The notes under the pieces were generated by a model. That model was not told the origin of the DNA, ran no database searches, and was given only the letters and a program-made list of their open reading frames with translations. Source: Hyaloscypha bicolor E (Eukaryota; Ascomycota; Leotiomycetes; Helotiales; Hyaloscyphaceae). Taken from it: DNA of 64,000 bases. Shown piece after piece: positions 1-11,329 of this stretch. Where the stretch lies: contig NW_020194684.1 of NCBI RefSeq assembly GCF_002865645.1, forward strand, positions 6,409,821 to 6,473,820. The letters run 5' to 3'. The translations under genes and the position numbers were made by a program. Within the stretch, counting starts at the first letter, position 1, and every line of letters starts with the position of its first letter.

Positions 1-1
1 G

Positions 2-442
2 AGTTTGTTCGATAAATTGCCGTCAGATCTCGCAGATTCCAAGTTTGATCTCCCCTCACTGTCGGTTCTATCGCTTAAGGACTTCGAGGATTGGGAATTG
101 CAGGTGCCATTCCGCCCGATTTACGGCTGGAGAAGATGCCCGGACAATGATGATATCATGGCAAGCCCGCGAGCATTTTTTGGAGGCGATTTTGACAGCG
201 ACGATGACAGCGATAGGGAGTGGGGTGGCATACCTTTCCCCATTGCACTTGGAATGGGAATGTTCGATCCGGACGACGAGGATAGCGACATGGACGACGG
301 TGAGGACGACGACGAGGAAGAAGACGAAACGACCGATGACGAGATGCCCGATCTAGGGAGTGACTCCGATGATGAGATGCCTGGTCTAGGTAGTGTCTCT
401 GAGAGTGAAGAGGGCAGGTCGGAAGCTGCAAGCCTTGACTGA
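2..442 (+). CDS. 3' end of a gene for an acidic C-terminal tail protein (partial)
   Basis: The reading frame is open through the left edge and ends at TGA 440-442, so this is the C-terminal part (about 146 residues) of a gene that starts outside the window. The tail is strongly acidic: residues from about 60 onward are mostly Asp, Glu, Ser and Met, including DDGEDDDEEEDETTDDE and two copies of a motif like DDEMPxLGS. No catalytic domain is visible. I do not recognise the family. Acidic tails of this sort occur in chromatin, ribosome-biogenesis and F-box-type fungal proteins, but nothing here separates these. An antisense Ser-rich frame over the same DNA is a shadow of the GAC/GAT repeats. Confidence 0.55.
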   Translation, partial: SLFDKLPSDLADSKFDLPSLSVLSLKDFEDWELQVPFRPIYGWRRCPDNDDIMASPRAFFGGDFDSDDDSDREWGGIPFPIALGMGMFDPDDEDSDMDDGEDDDEEEDETTDDEMPDLGSDSDDEMPGLGSVSESEEGRSEAASLD

Positions 443-2701
443 AAGGTTTCTGAATTGTTACTTGGATTGTAGCTAGCAACACAGAGGGCTATCGACCACA
501 AAGCCTACGTTCGCATCATTTGCCGGCCGGCATCAGGATTATAACTACTATCTATTAGGAAAGGACCTTCTTTGTGATCGTCAAGCAGGTCTTATCGCGT
601 GTTCACGACTAGGTGTCCATTTGAAACTTTTCAAGTTCTTCTGAAGCCTCAGTAGGATGATAAGTATCACGTGAGTTTCTTCAAGCATCCATTTTCTTGT
701 GACACAGTTGTCATGCCGCTTTCATACTCGCTGACAGTCTGTCTACCTCAGCTCCTGTGTTGGCCTATGGAGAATTTATGATTGACTGCGTGGGCCTGCA
801 ACCGGACTGCAAGCCCCGTGTCATATTGACGCCCCTCAGGTGATGCGGATTTCGCTTCACTCTGTTTGAGCACGCGATGGGCGTTTGAGGGCTTTGAGGA
901 CGAAGAATAGTAATTAACGATTTTCTAACTTGGCGAGCACTGGCCTCCTCGTTGTTTTGCTTAATGGAGAATTTCTGACGCTTTTCTTGGTTTAGGTCTG
1001 GTTCAGGAGGAAAATGTTCTTCCTGAGGTTGTAGCAGATGATGACTCTTGATTTCTACGTAGAGTTTTGTGGCCTTGGATTAGTGTTTAGGCAGCCATAA
1101 TCATTTGGATTTTTGTTTCATTTTAATTTCAATGCTTCTATTTGTGGAAATCGGAACTTGCCGAAACAGGGTCTCCAAGTGAAACCCTTACTCAAGACCG
1201 ATCCCTGAAGAACGGGACAAGGGCCCAACATCCCGCCTCCCCTTCTCGCCTATCTTCTCGACGACAATCCGTCGGACCTGTTCTGCCTCGTACCGAGATC
1301 TCAAAGTGGATTAGCATCTATGAGTTTGTTCTTGGCTTTGGTTTGGGCTTACTTGCGTGTTTACTTGTCTCCATGGATTTGCTGCTCCAACAGGTTCAAT
1401 TGCTGCTCTAGGCTAAGCACGTGGCCGTTCCCCGAGCAAAGACCTCCCCCACTCAATCTATCCCCAGGACTTGATGTTGAGTAGATGAAACGACCTAACA
1501 TGCTGAAGGCAGTTTGGTCACTGCACAATAGCATCTTGGATTTGGGCTGCTCTCCCGATTTCGCTGATGCTCCAAGGGTACGTTTGTTGCTGAGGATTGA
1601 TTGTCAGAATTTGCCACGACCCAGCTTAATGCAAGTGCATACCTTGAAGACTTTCCTAACTTCTTAGACATGGTGCGCTTCAGATGACTTTGAAGATTGT
1701 CCTTGAAGTGGTACTCCCTCAAGAAGATCAGCAGTTGGCTTGGTGGCTTTTCGTTTGGTATTTAAGGTCTGAACTTCCTCCCTGTCCGCACGTTTGACGG
1801 AAAACGAAAGGGCATTTTGGGAGCTACGCAGTTGCTCACAAGCTCATACCGAAAGACCAGAGCATGTCACGATCCTTCCGGACTGTGATGGAGCGCTCTC
1901 GATCATCGTTGCTCGACGGTCCTTCGGCGTTTCTTGCTGACAATCCAAAGACGCGCGGGCTGAACAAATCATCAGTTCGATCCGTGGCCCCATATTTTCT
2001 GCGCATCCCACGCTTTCTCGCGGGCTGTTTGAGCCGCAAAGTGCTATTTTGTCGGGGCAACCTCTATTATTCTTTATTGTTCGTGAATCTTGAAATGGCG
2101 GTCAGAGCGTTGTTGACAGTGTGAAACGCCACTCACCACGCACTTGTGCCATGGTGAAATGCGAAAATCCAATGGGAGTTGATTGCATCGATTGAGGCTG
2201 AATTGCAGCACAAAATTGGGCATTGATAATGCACTCCCAGCACCCTTGATTTTAGCGTCTCAGCCACCTTGATATTCGGCGTGCCGTTGCGACAGTGCTT
2301 GGGCTCCAAGAGCCAGGGACAGTTCCTTATCAGCAGCAAAGCATGAAGGCACCTTTGGGCATCAATGACGTTACATTTCAAAGCACTTGCTCTGAACGTG
2401 CGGGGTTGCCCTTTGGGGGTGGGGGTGGCTGCGTATTCATGCAAGCCATCGGGGCTGACCCGGAGGCACCCCAGGCCCGCGATCTTTCATCGCAGTTGCT
2501 CTGAAGTTCAATTTGCCACATGCGAATCTCCGGTTGGGGCTCAAAATCCCATCTAAATTAATCGCTGTCGTGTTCGGGTCGTCGGGTCAACATGCTGCTA
2601 ACAGACTTGAGTTAAAACATTTTCTGCAAGGTGCCGTCAGGATTTCGACTCGAGGACAGACTTGGACCAGACAAACCTTCAAGATAAAGGCATTTGTACA
2701 T
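443..2701. other. Intergenic region, no supported gene
   Basis: About 2.26 kb between the acidic-protein gene and the zinc-finger gene. Several short frames exist (the longest is about 100 codons) but none shows a recognisable domain, splice pattern or conserved motif. I see no repeat or RNA gene that I can support. Confidence 0.5.
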
Positions 2702-5568
2702 ATGGATGCATGTATCCGCCACGATCTCGTGGAATTCCCGGAAAGTTTCGTACGTGTGGCTTGCCTTCGGGAGTGGAAACACTCACCTACTTTGTGCACT
2801 CGCTAACCAAACATACTTTACAGGAGGACCGTGCCGTTTCAATGTTGACCAAAAACACGCGGCGCATTGAAGCTGGTGACCTTCCTGATGATGTGCAAGT
2901 CTTCAACTACAACCCACGCACGGGCGAAGATGGTCAATTTAGACTGTTTAACTACCAACACTCGCCCCGTGGAATTCCCTCAGAAACCCCACGGAGAGGA
3001 CAAGACGCAGGTGAGCTTAGACATTCTTTTGACAAACTCCCACCTTTTCCATCCTTTCCATCCTTCAAGCACCCCCCGTGGCCAGATGACCCCTTCCCAT
3101 ATACGTACGCATTCAAAAAGGCAATCTGCTGACATCTCGATACCGTAGATTTGATGCTTAAGTTTCAAGGCTTGATATTGGTGGACTCTGATGAAGAGTA
3201 CGAACCGGACAATTATACATTCTCTCCAAATGCCTCCACGCTGTGGAACAGTACGGAGCAGGCCAATCTTCCAGCAGCATCAAATAGGGTAGCCAGGCAT
3301 TGCTGCACTGAACCCGAATATGATTGTCAAGCTTCGGGCAGCCGTGGCAGGGAATTACCGAATCCACCTCCAGCCGACGATACCGTACCTGCGTATCCTA
3401 AAGCCATTTTGAGCAGTTACGCGCCGTCGCCGTCGCAGAACAAGCGAAACAATGAATATAATGCAAAGGCTCCCAAAGATAATCGAAACACTTTCCAAAG
3501 GCTGAAATACAAGATCCTCGATACTGGGCCGGACATGTTGTGCAATGAGCCTCCTCCGATGCTCGTTCCAGCCTCGTCATCGGAGTATCACCAACAATAC
3601 GACATGCACCTTCAAGGGACTGGTGGGCCGTTGGACGATGGCTCTGACGGGCAGATTATCACCGCGGAGAAGCTCCTAGATGGGGAAAAATCCAACTTAC
3701 TTGATCCGGCTGAAATTTCTGAGAACAAGCCTACGGAGAAGCCGAATTGTCCAAAGTTTCCGCTATCAGTCGATCGTTCTCGAGCCGCAATGAAATGTCG
3801 CCCGGTGGGCCCGGTGTCGATCGATCTTCCAGCAGTCTACACAAACGACGAAAAATCGGCTAATCGCAATTTGGAGCTTGGTAACCTTCAACACGAACAG
3901 AAGTATTTGCTTGACCAGGTCATAGACGGAGCACCGTCCGGCTTCGGTTTTGAGAAAGCCAGTAAATCTGAAGAGGAAAAAATCACGGTCAGGCTAGGCG
4001 GTCCTGACCTTCAATTGACAACCACCATTCAAGTTTCGACTCCAGTCATCGAACTGCCCTCCGCGAAATTGCAGTCTAAACCCGATACAGCAGCCAGCCT
4101 TGGTTCCGATTCCATGGCTCACGCCATTTTTGGCACAGGTTCCTGGATCGAAGAAGATGCTCATAATCTTCTCATCAACCTAGACGTCGAAGGGCTATGT
4201 GAAGTCTATGCGATTGGTAATGATTTGGGAAGACTGGAAGACCAATTCGATCCTGGATCGCAAGCGAACTTCAGAGCCTGTCCTGCAAATTCATCTCCAG
4301 GCTCAACCGCACAGAAGAATGCAGGTGGAAATTCCTCGGAATCTGGATCGCGTGGAACTCGTCAGTCGCCGCCGAATGGTGGTGGCAGACATCGCAAACA
4401 TGCCTCAGAGGGGGGCGATGGTGAAGGAGAAGAGGATGACCCGAGTCAATACAAAAAGGCAAAGACGGTCAATGGGACCAACAGGCGATTTGTATGCCCA
4501 TTTTACGTCCATGACCCCGCATATTTCAAGACGAGCGAAGAGCACGGGCAAAAATATACTCTCTGCGCAGCTGGACAGGGATTTGCAGATATTGCCCGTG
4601 TCAAGTAAGTGGACCTCTCTGTGTTCGTTGTAAATGGACACTACTCTAATGCATCTCGTCAGAGAACATCTGAGAAGAACCCATTCCCCAAAGATTTCCT
4701 GCCCTAGATGCGGGTTAGCGTTCAAGAAGCAATATGACCTAGAGGTGCATCTAAATCTCAGAAATGAGAAAGGCCCCGAATGCCCCGTCCTCGATCTGCC
4801 CGCATCGAGATCCATGACGCCTGATATGGTAGCACAATTGGCAGAGAGAGGGAAACGCGAAACGAATATTTCTGAAGAGGAGAAGTGGTACAAAATCTAT
4901 CAGATACTGTTCCCGAACGACCTTCCCCCCACCACCGGAGCATGTATGTCCTTCTCCTGTGCTATAATTGTTGTCCAGGATACTCACACATTCCTCTTTT
5001 CATCCTAGATCGGCAGGGGTTTGACCAGCCGCCCACACCATCTCAAGAAAAGCATATCCCCATCCATATCTGCGAGAACGACTTGCCTCGCCTATTTGAG
5101 CGAAGACTCGATACGCGATTGAGCGATATGATACCCGACCTAGAGTCCAGAGAGCGAATGAAGAATATGATGATCTCCGAACTTGTCCTCTGCATCAAAG
5201 AGCTCTCGGTAGAGCCTTCGGAAACGCCGAGCTCTTTCGATGGATCCCAAGTGCTCAGACACAAACCATCCGAGGCATCATCCATAGATTCTGGTTATGG
5301 ATCGAAATGTGGGATTATCGACTGTACGGGCAATTGCAACGTATGTGAGCAATTGGCCTCTCCTATGTCCCAGCAGTCGCAGGGGTATTTCCAGCATGTC
5401 AATTCCCCTCTTTTCGAAGCCCCGGATCAGTATCTCAGCCCGTCCATGTTCGCAAACCCCGAGCCGACTGGACATCTGCAATCGACAGAGAAGATGGACG
5501 AGCTACTTGAACACAATTTTCCTGACCCATACTTGGGAAACCCTTACCTTGATGGCTCTGGTACTTGA
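2702..5568 (+). CDS. C2H2 zinc-finger domain protein (843 aa, five exons)
   Basis: Exons 2702-2749, 2824-3010, 3149-4604, 4663-4943 and 5009-5568 join in phase to 843 codons plus TGA. Introns have good GT donors (GTACGT, GTGAGC, GTAAGT, GTATGT) and AG acceptors. Residues 1-520 are low-complexity, Ser/Pro/Gln-rich and probably disordered. From about residue 526 comes a Cys/His block: FVCPFYVHDPAYF, then a CAAGQGF segment, EHLRRTH, and a second finger SCPRCGLAFKKQYDLEVH. This spacing is typical of the widespread fungal proteins annotated as C2H2-type domain-containing, in which a degenerate finger precedes a classical one. The C-terminus is again Ser/Pro-rich. A role in nucleic-acid binding is inferred from the fingers; the target is unknown. 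The first exon (16 codons) is the least certain part. The next possible start is the in-frame ATG in exon 2 (2842). Confidence 0.8.
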
Positions 5569-5934
5569 AGTTGCACAGCACATGCTCTGGCTGGCTCAGA
5601 GGATGGGGACATTGACAAAAAATAAAGAGACGGCTGGAGTCACTAGACAGCAGAAATTTATTTCTTTCGCCTTTCGGTGGGCTTCCCGAAGCAGGGAAAG
5701 GGCTCTCAGTGACGGAATATGTCGTCTCTGCTTGGTACATACGCTAAAACCGGAATTCAGATTCCATATCCCGTGCAATTTGCCAAGTGGCACGCAGTTC
5801 AACAAGGCCCAAAATAATAACACGAGCAAGAAGCCTCCGCTTACTTGAATGTTCACTTAACCGCGGTCCGCAGGAAGCGATTTGATTTTCACATCCCGCA
5901 AGAACTTCCGATCTGATGTTTTCTCGTCTTCACT
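5569..5934. other. Intergenic region, nothing recognised
   Basis: Short spacer after the zinc-finger gene. It presumably contains that gene's 3' UTR. No other feature is supported. Confidence 0.45.
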
Positions 5935-6355
5935 CAGATGAAACAAATTCTTCAAGCTTTGCACGTCAATGACAGAACTTTGTTCGTAACTCCCCAACAG
6001 GCGGACAAGGGTATCCAAGTATGAGCACCTCCACGCAGTATGCTGCGCTGCCAATATCTTGAAAATCGCGCTGACTCACATCTCTCCATTCGGAGGAACG
6101 ATCTCAGCAATCTGTTACTTCAAGCCACAAAGCGTCTCTGTCTCTACCGTTTCCCTCGCAGTCATTACCTATGTGTTCGGTGAGCTCATGGCCTTCATCA
6201 TTCCCGGGAAAGGAATAATTGGTCGACGGCTAATCCCCACCCATTCAATGTGAAGGGACATCTTGCCATTGTTATCATGGCGAACTCTGCTTCTATATCC
6301 GCCGCCGGCATCGAAGGTTTGGCCGTGGAGCGACTATACTATGGCGCTGTCCCTT
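5935..6355 (+). pseudogene. Relic of an OPT oligopeptide transporter (N-terminal part)
   Basis: Fragments in shifting frames match the N-terminal part of the intact OPT transporter at 12444-14797. They include an ALHVND-like segment near 5950, then SPFGGTISAICYFKPQS (compare GFGSALATIFLFKPQS in the intact protein), then a membrane segment ending GKGIIGRR. At about 6230 the frame slips by one base before NPHPFNVKGHLAIVIMAN (compare NPHSFNSKEHLAIVIMSS), and the similarity stops at a LYYGAVP segment near 6355. Only about 130 of some 745 residues are represented, so this is a dead, truncated paralogue rather than a second transporter. Confidence 0.75.
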
Positions 6356-6557
6356 GATCAATTGCCTTTTCGGACGTGACATAGACCACCCGTCCGTTGA
6401 CCAAATAGATATTACGTTCCTGAAGAAATCCGTTCCGGAATCTGATTGGCGTGATCTCTTCGCCGCGAGCTGGTGGACTGGGGGTCATATGTGCCAATAC
6501 AAACAGTAGTTCTTTAAACCGTTTTTCCAACTGCGCATATTTACGGATCCTGGTCAT
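6348..6557 (-). pseudogene. Fragment resembling fungal telomere-linked/RecQ-like helicase
   Basis: A 72-codon minus-strand frame contains PPARGEEITPIRFRN followed by RNIYLVNGRVVYVT. The pattern (P-ARG-E, about 15 residues, RN-I-x-x-x-G-x-V-x-x-V-T) is one I associate with the region preceding the helicase core in large fungal telomere-linked or repeat-borne RecQ-like helicases. The fragment has no helicase motifs, abuts the OPT relic, and shows no intact gene on either side. It is best read as repeat debris. The family assignment rests on memory of the motif only. Confidence 0.35.
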
Positions 6558-7361
6558 TCGCCATATGCTCTTCTTCCGATCTCATAACTGCTGGTTCCTG
6601 GGAGCTTTCGACATTTGATCCATCATCAACACCCTCCTATCCTTCATTTCATTAGCTTCATCCGTCACCCATGAAGGATCTCGGTTAAGTGGCATAGAAG
6701 AGCGCTTGGGAAACAGACTTGCTGGTACGCTTGGTAGTGGAGTATACGGAAGTCCGGCAAATACTCGATTAAGCGAGAGAAGATAGGAAAGTTAAGGTCT
6801 GACGGTATAACCGCTAGTAGCGCAAGTAGATCTTGATATACTACTATCTTAGCTATATGCCAAGCGCCTTTCTTGCCCTCTCTAAAGAGATACAGAATAG
6901 CTACCGCGACGCGCGATACGCGACGTACAGACGTACTATATACGTGATTAATCAAGGGGTCATTACTCTGCGTGATATCACGAAGCGAGAAAAGGTAGCT
7001 ACGTACCCTTACCTAGAAAGCCTCAAAGTGAACTAGCGGACGGTATTGAAAGGAGAAGGCGTCGACTCCAGCCATACCGTATCACAACCTGCGGTCTAGT
7101 TTCCAGCTCAATTCCCTGGTCGGATTCCCGGCCACATATCAGGCCGGCGGAATACCGGTGACTACGCAGTATGGATTTCCTGGCCACCCGAGCTCACCGA
7201 GATGGTGGTAGTCCGGCGGGATACCGCTGTGAAACCGGGTCCGGGGAAAGAAAGGAACTTCTTACTTGAAGCCTGAAGCCTTGAACCCTCGGATAAGATC
7301 AGTTCGACCAAATATGAACCATCTCTTAAGCTCAACTATTGTGCTCGCGCGCTTATTGCAG
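6558..7361. other. Intergenic repeat-like debris
   Basis: No intact gene. Around 7080-7240 several short GC-rich phrases recur imperfectly, such as CGGCGGAATACCGGTG and CGGCGGGATACCGCTG about 70 bp apart. This suggests an old short repeat. The 3' UTR of the HET gene should lie just below 7362. Confidence 0.35.
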
Positions 7362-9584
7362 TTAGGTGATGGATATTTCTGTGTCAGGACAATCTAGCTT
7401 CCACAAGGGCCCCAAAAGCCAATTTGCAATTCCAACACGGCGGAAGTTCTCCCCACTGTCTCCCACCGGACACAGGACTAGCCCATGCGTCTCAGCAATC
7501 CGTAAGCAAAAGACGCTGGTGTTAGACCAGTCCATTTCATCCCTTATGTCAAACCAGCAAGACGCGCAGCGGCTGTGCGAGTCCTCTTCTTCTGCGGAAT
7601 CCGAAGATAAGGGAAAACATGCCGGATATGTCTTTGAGTTGGTGTTCCGGCATGTCACTAAGGCGAGTGGCCCCCGAATCCTCAGTAAACCTCCAACCAC
7701 TTCCCCAAAAGGATCTTCTGCTCCTAGCACTACATTCGCCTCCACCAGCAACGCCAAGGGGTCCCAATCGAAGCGAGTTTCTCGTGTGAACATTACAGGA
7801 CCATCTAAGGAGGCCCAGGACCATGAAGGAGCACGATAACTCGTTGAGCGTGATATCCTGGGCAGGCTCGTCTCAACTTGAACATCAACCCGCCAAAGCA
7901 AGTCAGTGAGCAACGTCCGCCTCCACAGACCAGCCAGATACTGTTCGGTTGATTCATTTGCAAACTTCCGTGCAAGTCCAGAAATTGCGACTAACTTGTC
8001 TCTACTTTGCGACAAATTTCGACGAGAATAATTTGCCACAACATCGTTCCAATTCCGTGTTGACAGTTTCGGATTGATACGAAGGTCGTATTTCGGCGAA
8101 ATTTCGGGCTGCTGTCCCTGCTCTATTATCGTTGTCTCTTCGCACCGCCAGGCCATCATTCTTGACCCACACATCAACACACGAGGCGAAAGTGCAAGCT
8201 CCTGAAGGCACCAAGCACGAGTGTCCACTGCTTCCGGAGACCAGAATGGAATCGCTTCGACGTACTCTGAAACATATACGCCGGATAATATTTGAATTGC
8301 TGGCATTGGAGGTCGTTCAAGAAAACACCCTCCATAGCTGTCTCGAGCGCCCGCCGCGCAAATGGTGAGAGAAGAATAAGTATATACTTGACCCATCTTA
8401 CTTGATTCTGTTTGCCAGTCCTTGGGACAGTCTTGTATAATGCACAAAGAGTCAATCCACAGGTACTCAATCCCAAGGTGCCGCGTTATTTCTATCGCCT
8501 CTCGAAAGGTTTTCGGCAGAGCTGAAACTGAAATACTGCTCATTCTCTCCGGAAGTGTTTCTTTAGTTGTAATAGTAGGTTTGGAATTGCCCCAACAATG
8601 CGAAAGAGTGGTGTACTTGATGCTATTCAGCTTCAACAACCTTCCTGTTTCAACCAGCCTCGCTTCCTTACACCCGCTTGCGTTCCCAACATATATCAGT
8701 CTTTTAGGCCAAAGCCTGGTGAGCTGTTTACTGAGGCCGTGTGGAACTTTTGACTTGGCTGATGGTTCGATTGGAGGACCTGTTGCTGGTTTGGTGGCAA
8801 ATGAGCTCTTCCGAGTCGCCGCTTTGAGCTTACTTCTCAAATTTTTGATAATTGAGCTTGTTGCAACAAGCGTCGACTGCGTAATAGCGGCAGGGATAGT
8901 AACAATAGGTGGCCTGGGGAACTGAGTGTTACTGCAGGCAACATTATGATGCTTCACGCAGTTGTTGAACCAGGTGCTAATCATATCGAAACCCTCCTCT
9001 GAATCAGCTTTTGAGAGTATCTTCCTACCCATTATATTTGACTCCGCTTGAATGGTAAGCAGACATTTTGTTGAAATATATTGGAAGATAAATCAAATTA
9101 GCAGCTTACCCGACTTAGAATAGAGGGCGACAGAGCCCAGATACCGTGGTAATGACTTGCCCATAGAGCATTCCAGAAAGATTCTACTGAGATCCATATC
9201 CGCCCTCAGAAGTACCTGCTGGGGTCGCTCAGATGAACATGATCGATAAAGCCAATCTTGTGAGTGAGCCGATTTCTCTGCTTCTCTTTCAACCGCCTGC
9301 CATAGCAGAGTGCACAGTGGGCAGCCTTCATTGGCAGATGTCCTGAGCGTGGCGAGGCTGGGCGCATGACAGTAGGCCAAAAGGTGGAGAGATGATTCAA
9401 GTGAATCCACAAGGCGCCGACAACGGCCACATGAACCCGCGACTTCAACCATTCTTGCGTTGAAACGAAGCGTAAGCTTGGATTTATCATCAAGAATTAT
9501 CGTCCATGATGCGTCAAACTTGTCAACGTCGCTGCCAAGGTGAAGACTAGCGCAGAAGGATTCACGCGGGGAGTCTTGAAACAT
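7362..9584 (-). CDS. HET-domain (heterokaryon incompatibility) protein, 719 aa
   Basis: Two exons, 9584-9110 and 9046-7362, joined across a 63-bp GTAAGC...AAG intron (9047-9109) in phase. Residues 25-150 carry Cys pairs (SCGRCRRLVDS and GCPLCTLLW) seen in the N-terminal region of many fungal HET proteins. The HET domain starts near residue 302 (YTTLSHCWGNS) and continues through LGIEYLWIDSLCIIQDC, the YSSLTICAAGARDS segment and RAWCLQELALSPRVL. Near the C-terminus is SWSWASLDGP, another hallmark of the family. HET proteins trigger cell death on recognition of nonself after hyphal fusion; that role is family knowledge, not shown here. I chose the ATG at 9584. The frame stays open upstream (GTG at 9590) into the transposon starting at 9605, so the original N-terminus or promoter may have been altered by the insertion. 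Confidence 0.85.
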
Positions 9585-9874
9585 AGCCACTCGCGAGATT
9601 GCACTGTTCCCCCCGGTACGTCAATACGAGCTGTTGATCAATCGGACCTAAGCGAGGAGCCCGTTTGCTTGATCGTCTACTTAAGCGAACTCCGATTCAT
9701 AAATATGAAGTCGGATACAAGCGAATTTTTAAAATATTGTGGTATTTTCAAAATAATAAATTATTAAAATTCTATTAGTAGGATTTATTAGAAATAGTTT
9801 AGTTAATTATATTATTAGATGATCTTAGCTAAAACCTTTTATTATAACTCTAAATAATTTTAATTATAAAATAG

Positions 9875-10027
9875 TGTTGCATGGCAACTGCGTGCTAGTG
9901 GTCACGTGCAGGCTCACGTGACTACATTCCTGTATTTAAGCTTTGGCCACTCATGCCACACCTCTCTTTCCTCTTCATCAATCTATATATTATTATTACA
10001 ATACAATAACAATGTTTTATTATAACA
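9875..10027 (+). mobile_element. 153-bp solo LTR, nested in the TIR element
   Basis: Starts TGTTGCATGG and ends TTATAACA (TG...CA termini). It is flanked by a perfect 5-bp direct repeat AATAG at 9870-9874 and 10028-10032. It contains an inverted repeat of CACGTG hexamers at 9901-9922 and a TATTTAAG box near 9933. A reverse-complement copy of exactly the same length lies at 55627-55779. The short LTR with 5-bp duplication points to an LTR retrotransposon whose internal part was lost by LTR recombination. Confidence 0.85.
9901..9922. promoter_or_regulatory. Paired CACGTG (E-box-like) inverted repeat in the LTR
   Basis: GTCACGTG and CACGTGAC face each other six bases apart, and the pair is conserved in the second LTR copy at 55.7 kb. 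CACGTG is the core site of bHLH factors in fungi. With the TATA-like box about 20 bp downstream it probably formed the retrotransposon promoter. Any effect on neighbouring genes is inference. Confidence 0.4.
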
Positions 10028-10495
10028 AATAGTTTCTTTGTTAAATATATAATTATATAAATCTTTTTGTCTTTAATAGATTTTAATCTAAGAAAAATTT
10101 ATTTAAGTTTCTCGTAAGTATTAATATTTTTATTTAATTAAATTTTGGCTTTTATTCTTTATTAGAAAGTTATATATTGTTTTAAAATTAGGCTTTTTAA
10201 TTAGCGAATCAGGCTCCTCGCTTAGGTCCAATTGATTAACGGCTCGTATTGATGTACCAGGGGAACAGATAAATATACCAGAACCTATTCTACATTGGCA
10301 TTATCTGGAACTCAGTTGTACGCCGAGTAGTGGTAGCCGTTCTTGCAGATTAACCAAAAGTTTTACTGATATCAAGAACTGGAATTCTTCAAGACATCAC
10401 TTCTGGGGGCATTTATTCCCCAAAATTCTGTTTCTGATTATGAAAGGAGTTGCTCTCTTTGCGCTCTCACTTCCCAAGTAAACTCATAAAAAAAA

Positions 10496-11329
10496 CTACT
10501 TATCGCCATTGACAACGGCCAACATAAATCCATCAAACATCTCATCCACCTTCGTTTTATGACTAGAAACCGTCGACACAAGCGTAGCAGTAACGCTTTC
10601 CTCCCTCCCCACCTTCGTAACCAAACTCTCACTCTCTCCCACATTCTCATGCTCCAACAACTCCCTCACCACATTATCGACATAAATGCACCCATTCAAC
10701 CTCGTCAACTTGACCGCCCACTGGAAATACTCCCACTGCTCCTCCCAATCTGCATCAATAAACACTAGATCAAACTTCCTTCCCTCCCTTGCCAACTTCG
10801 GCAAAACATCTAGTGCGGCACCCAGAATGATTTCCACATCAAGGCCCTTGGTGTTCTCTAGTGCGACAGAGCGGTGCTTGGTGTTAATCTCGATGCTGGT
10901 TACTCTGGCGCCGGTGCTGGCGAACCAGATTGTGGAATAACCTCCTAGGGTCCCAATCTCGAGCACGGATTTGGCGCCGATGAGCTGGCATTGAATGGCT
11001 AGGTATTGGCCTTGCAGGGCGGATATAGTGATTGGCGGCAGGCCATTCGCAATGGAGTTGGAGAGTGCGTGGTCGAGTTGGGGATTGGGTTTGAGGAGGC
11101 TGGATTGCGCCTGTGCGTCGATTTTGCCTGCTTTACGGAGGTGGCCGGTTGCGGGGGAGGCCATTTTGGTGGTGCTGGTGTTGGGAGTGAGGCTGTTGAT
11201 AATGTTTATAGGAGTGACACCGAGTGTGGGAACGGGCGTTGGCCTTCGGTTAGGGGAGAAAAATCGAGGTACAAAGATAGACTTCCTAGGAATTTGGGAA
11301 TGATCTGATAAGAAGATCTGATAACCCAT
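10496..11329 (-). CDS. SAM-dependent O-methyltransferase (caffeoyl-CoA/catechol OMT type)
   Basis: A 277-residue single-exon frame. Motif I for S-adenosylmethionine binding is SVLEIGTLGGYSTIW (about residues 121-135), followed by VTSIEIN, then DLVFIDADWE and GCIYVDNVV. These are the landmarks of the Methyltransf_3 family, small metal-dependent O-methyltransferases acting on catechol-like phenols or CoA esters. The usual family length is about 220-235 residues, which fits a start at the internal Met-56 (MASPATGHLRK, position 11164). The first 55 residues are Pro/Arg/Ser-rich with no acidic cluster; they are either a mitochondrial-type presequence or untranslated. The substrate is unknown. It is not obviously co-regulated with its neighbours. 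Confidence 0.85.
   Translation of the reverse strand: MGYQIFLSDHSQIPRKSIFVPRFFSPNRRPTPVPTLGVTPINIINSLTPNTSTTKMASPATGHLRKAGKIDAQAQSSLLKPNPQLDHALSNSIANGLPPITISALQGQYLAIQCQLIGAKSVLEIGTLGGYSTIWFASTGARVTSIEINTKHRSVALENTKGLDVEIILGAALDVLPKLAREGRKFDLVFIDADWEEQWEYFQWAVKLTRLNGCIYVDNVVRELLEHENVGESESLVTKVGREESVTATLVSTVSSHKTKVDEMFDGFMLAVVNGDK

Larger units (their letters stand above)
9605..10266. mobile_element. TIR element (MITE-like), copy 1, with nested solo LTR
   Basis: The left end TGTTCCCC...GGTACGTCAATACGAG is matched in inverted orientation at the right end (CTCGTATTGATGTACC...GGGGAAC). The terminal inverted repeats continue through GACCTAAGCGAGGAGCC, about 45 bp with a few mismatches. The interior is AT-rich with no coding potential. 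A second copy of the same family lies at 21618-22130. That copy is about 150 bp shorter because it lacks the solo LTR at 9875-10027. I could not identify a target-site duplication at this copy. The non-coding, TIR-bounded structure fits a MITE or a deleted DNA transposon. Confidence 0.8.

Noticed and set aside
121..501. 126-codon minus-strand Ser-rich frame opposite the acidic protein
   Set aside because: It is the antisense shadow of a GAC/GAT-rich coding repeat; no family or splice signal.
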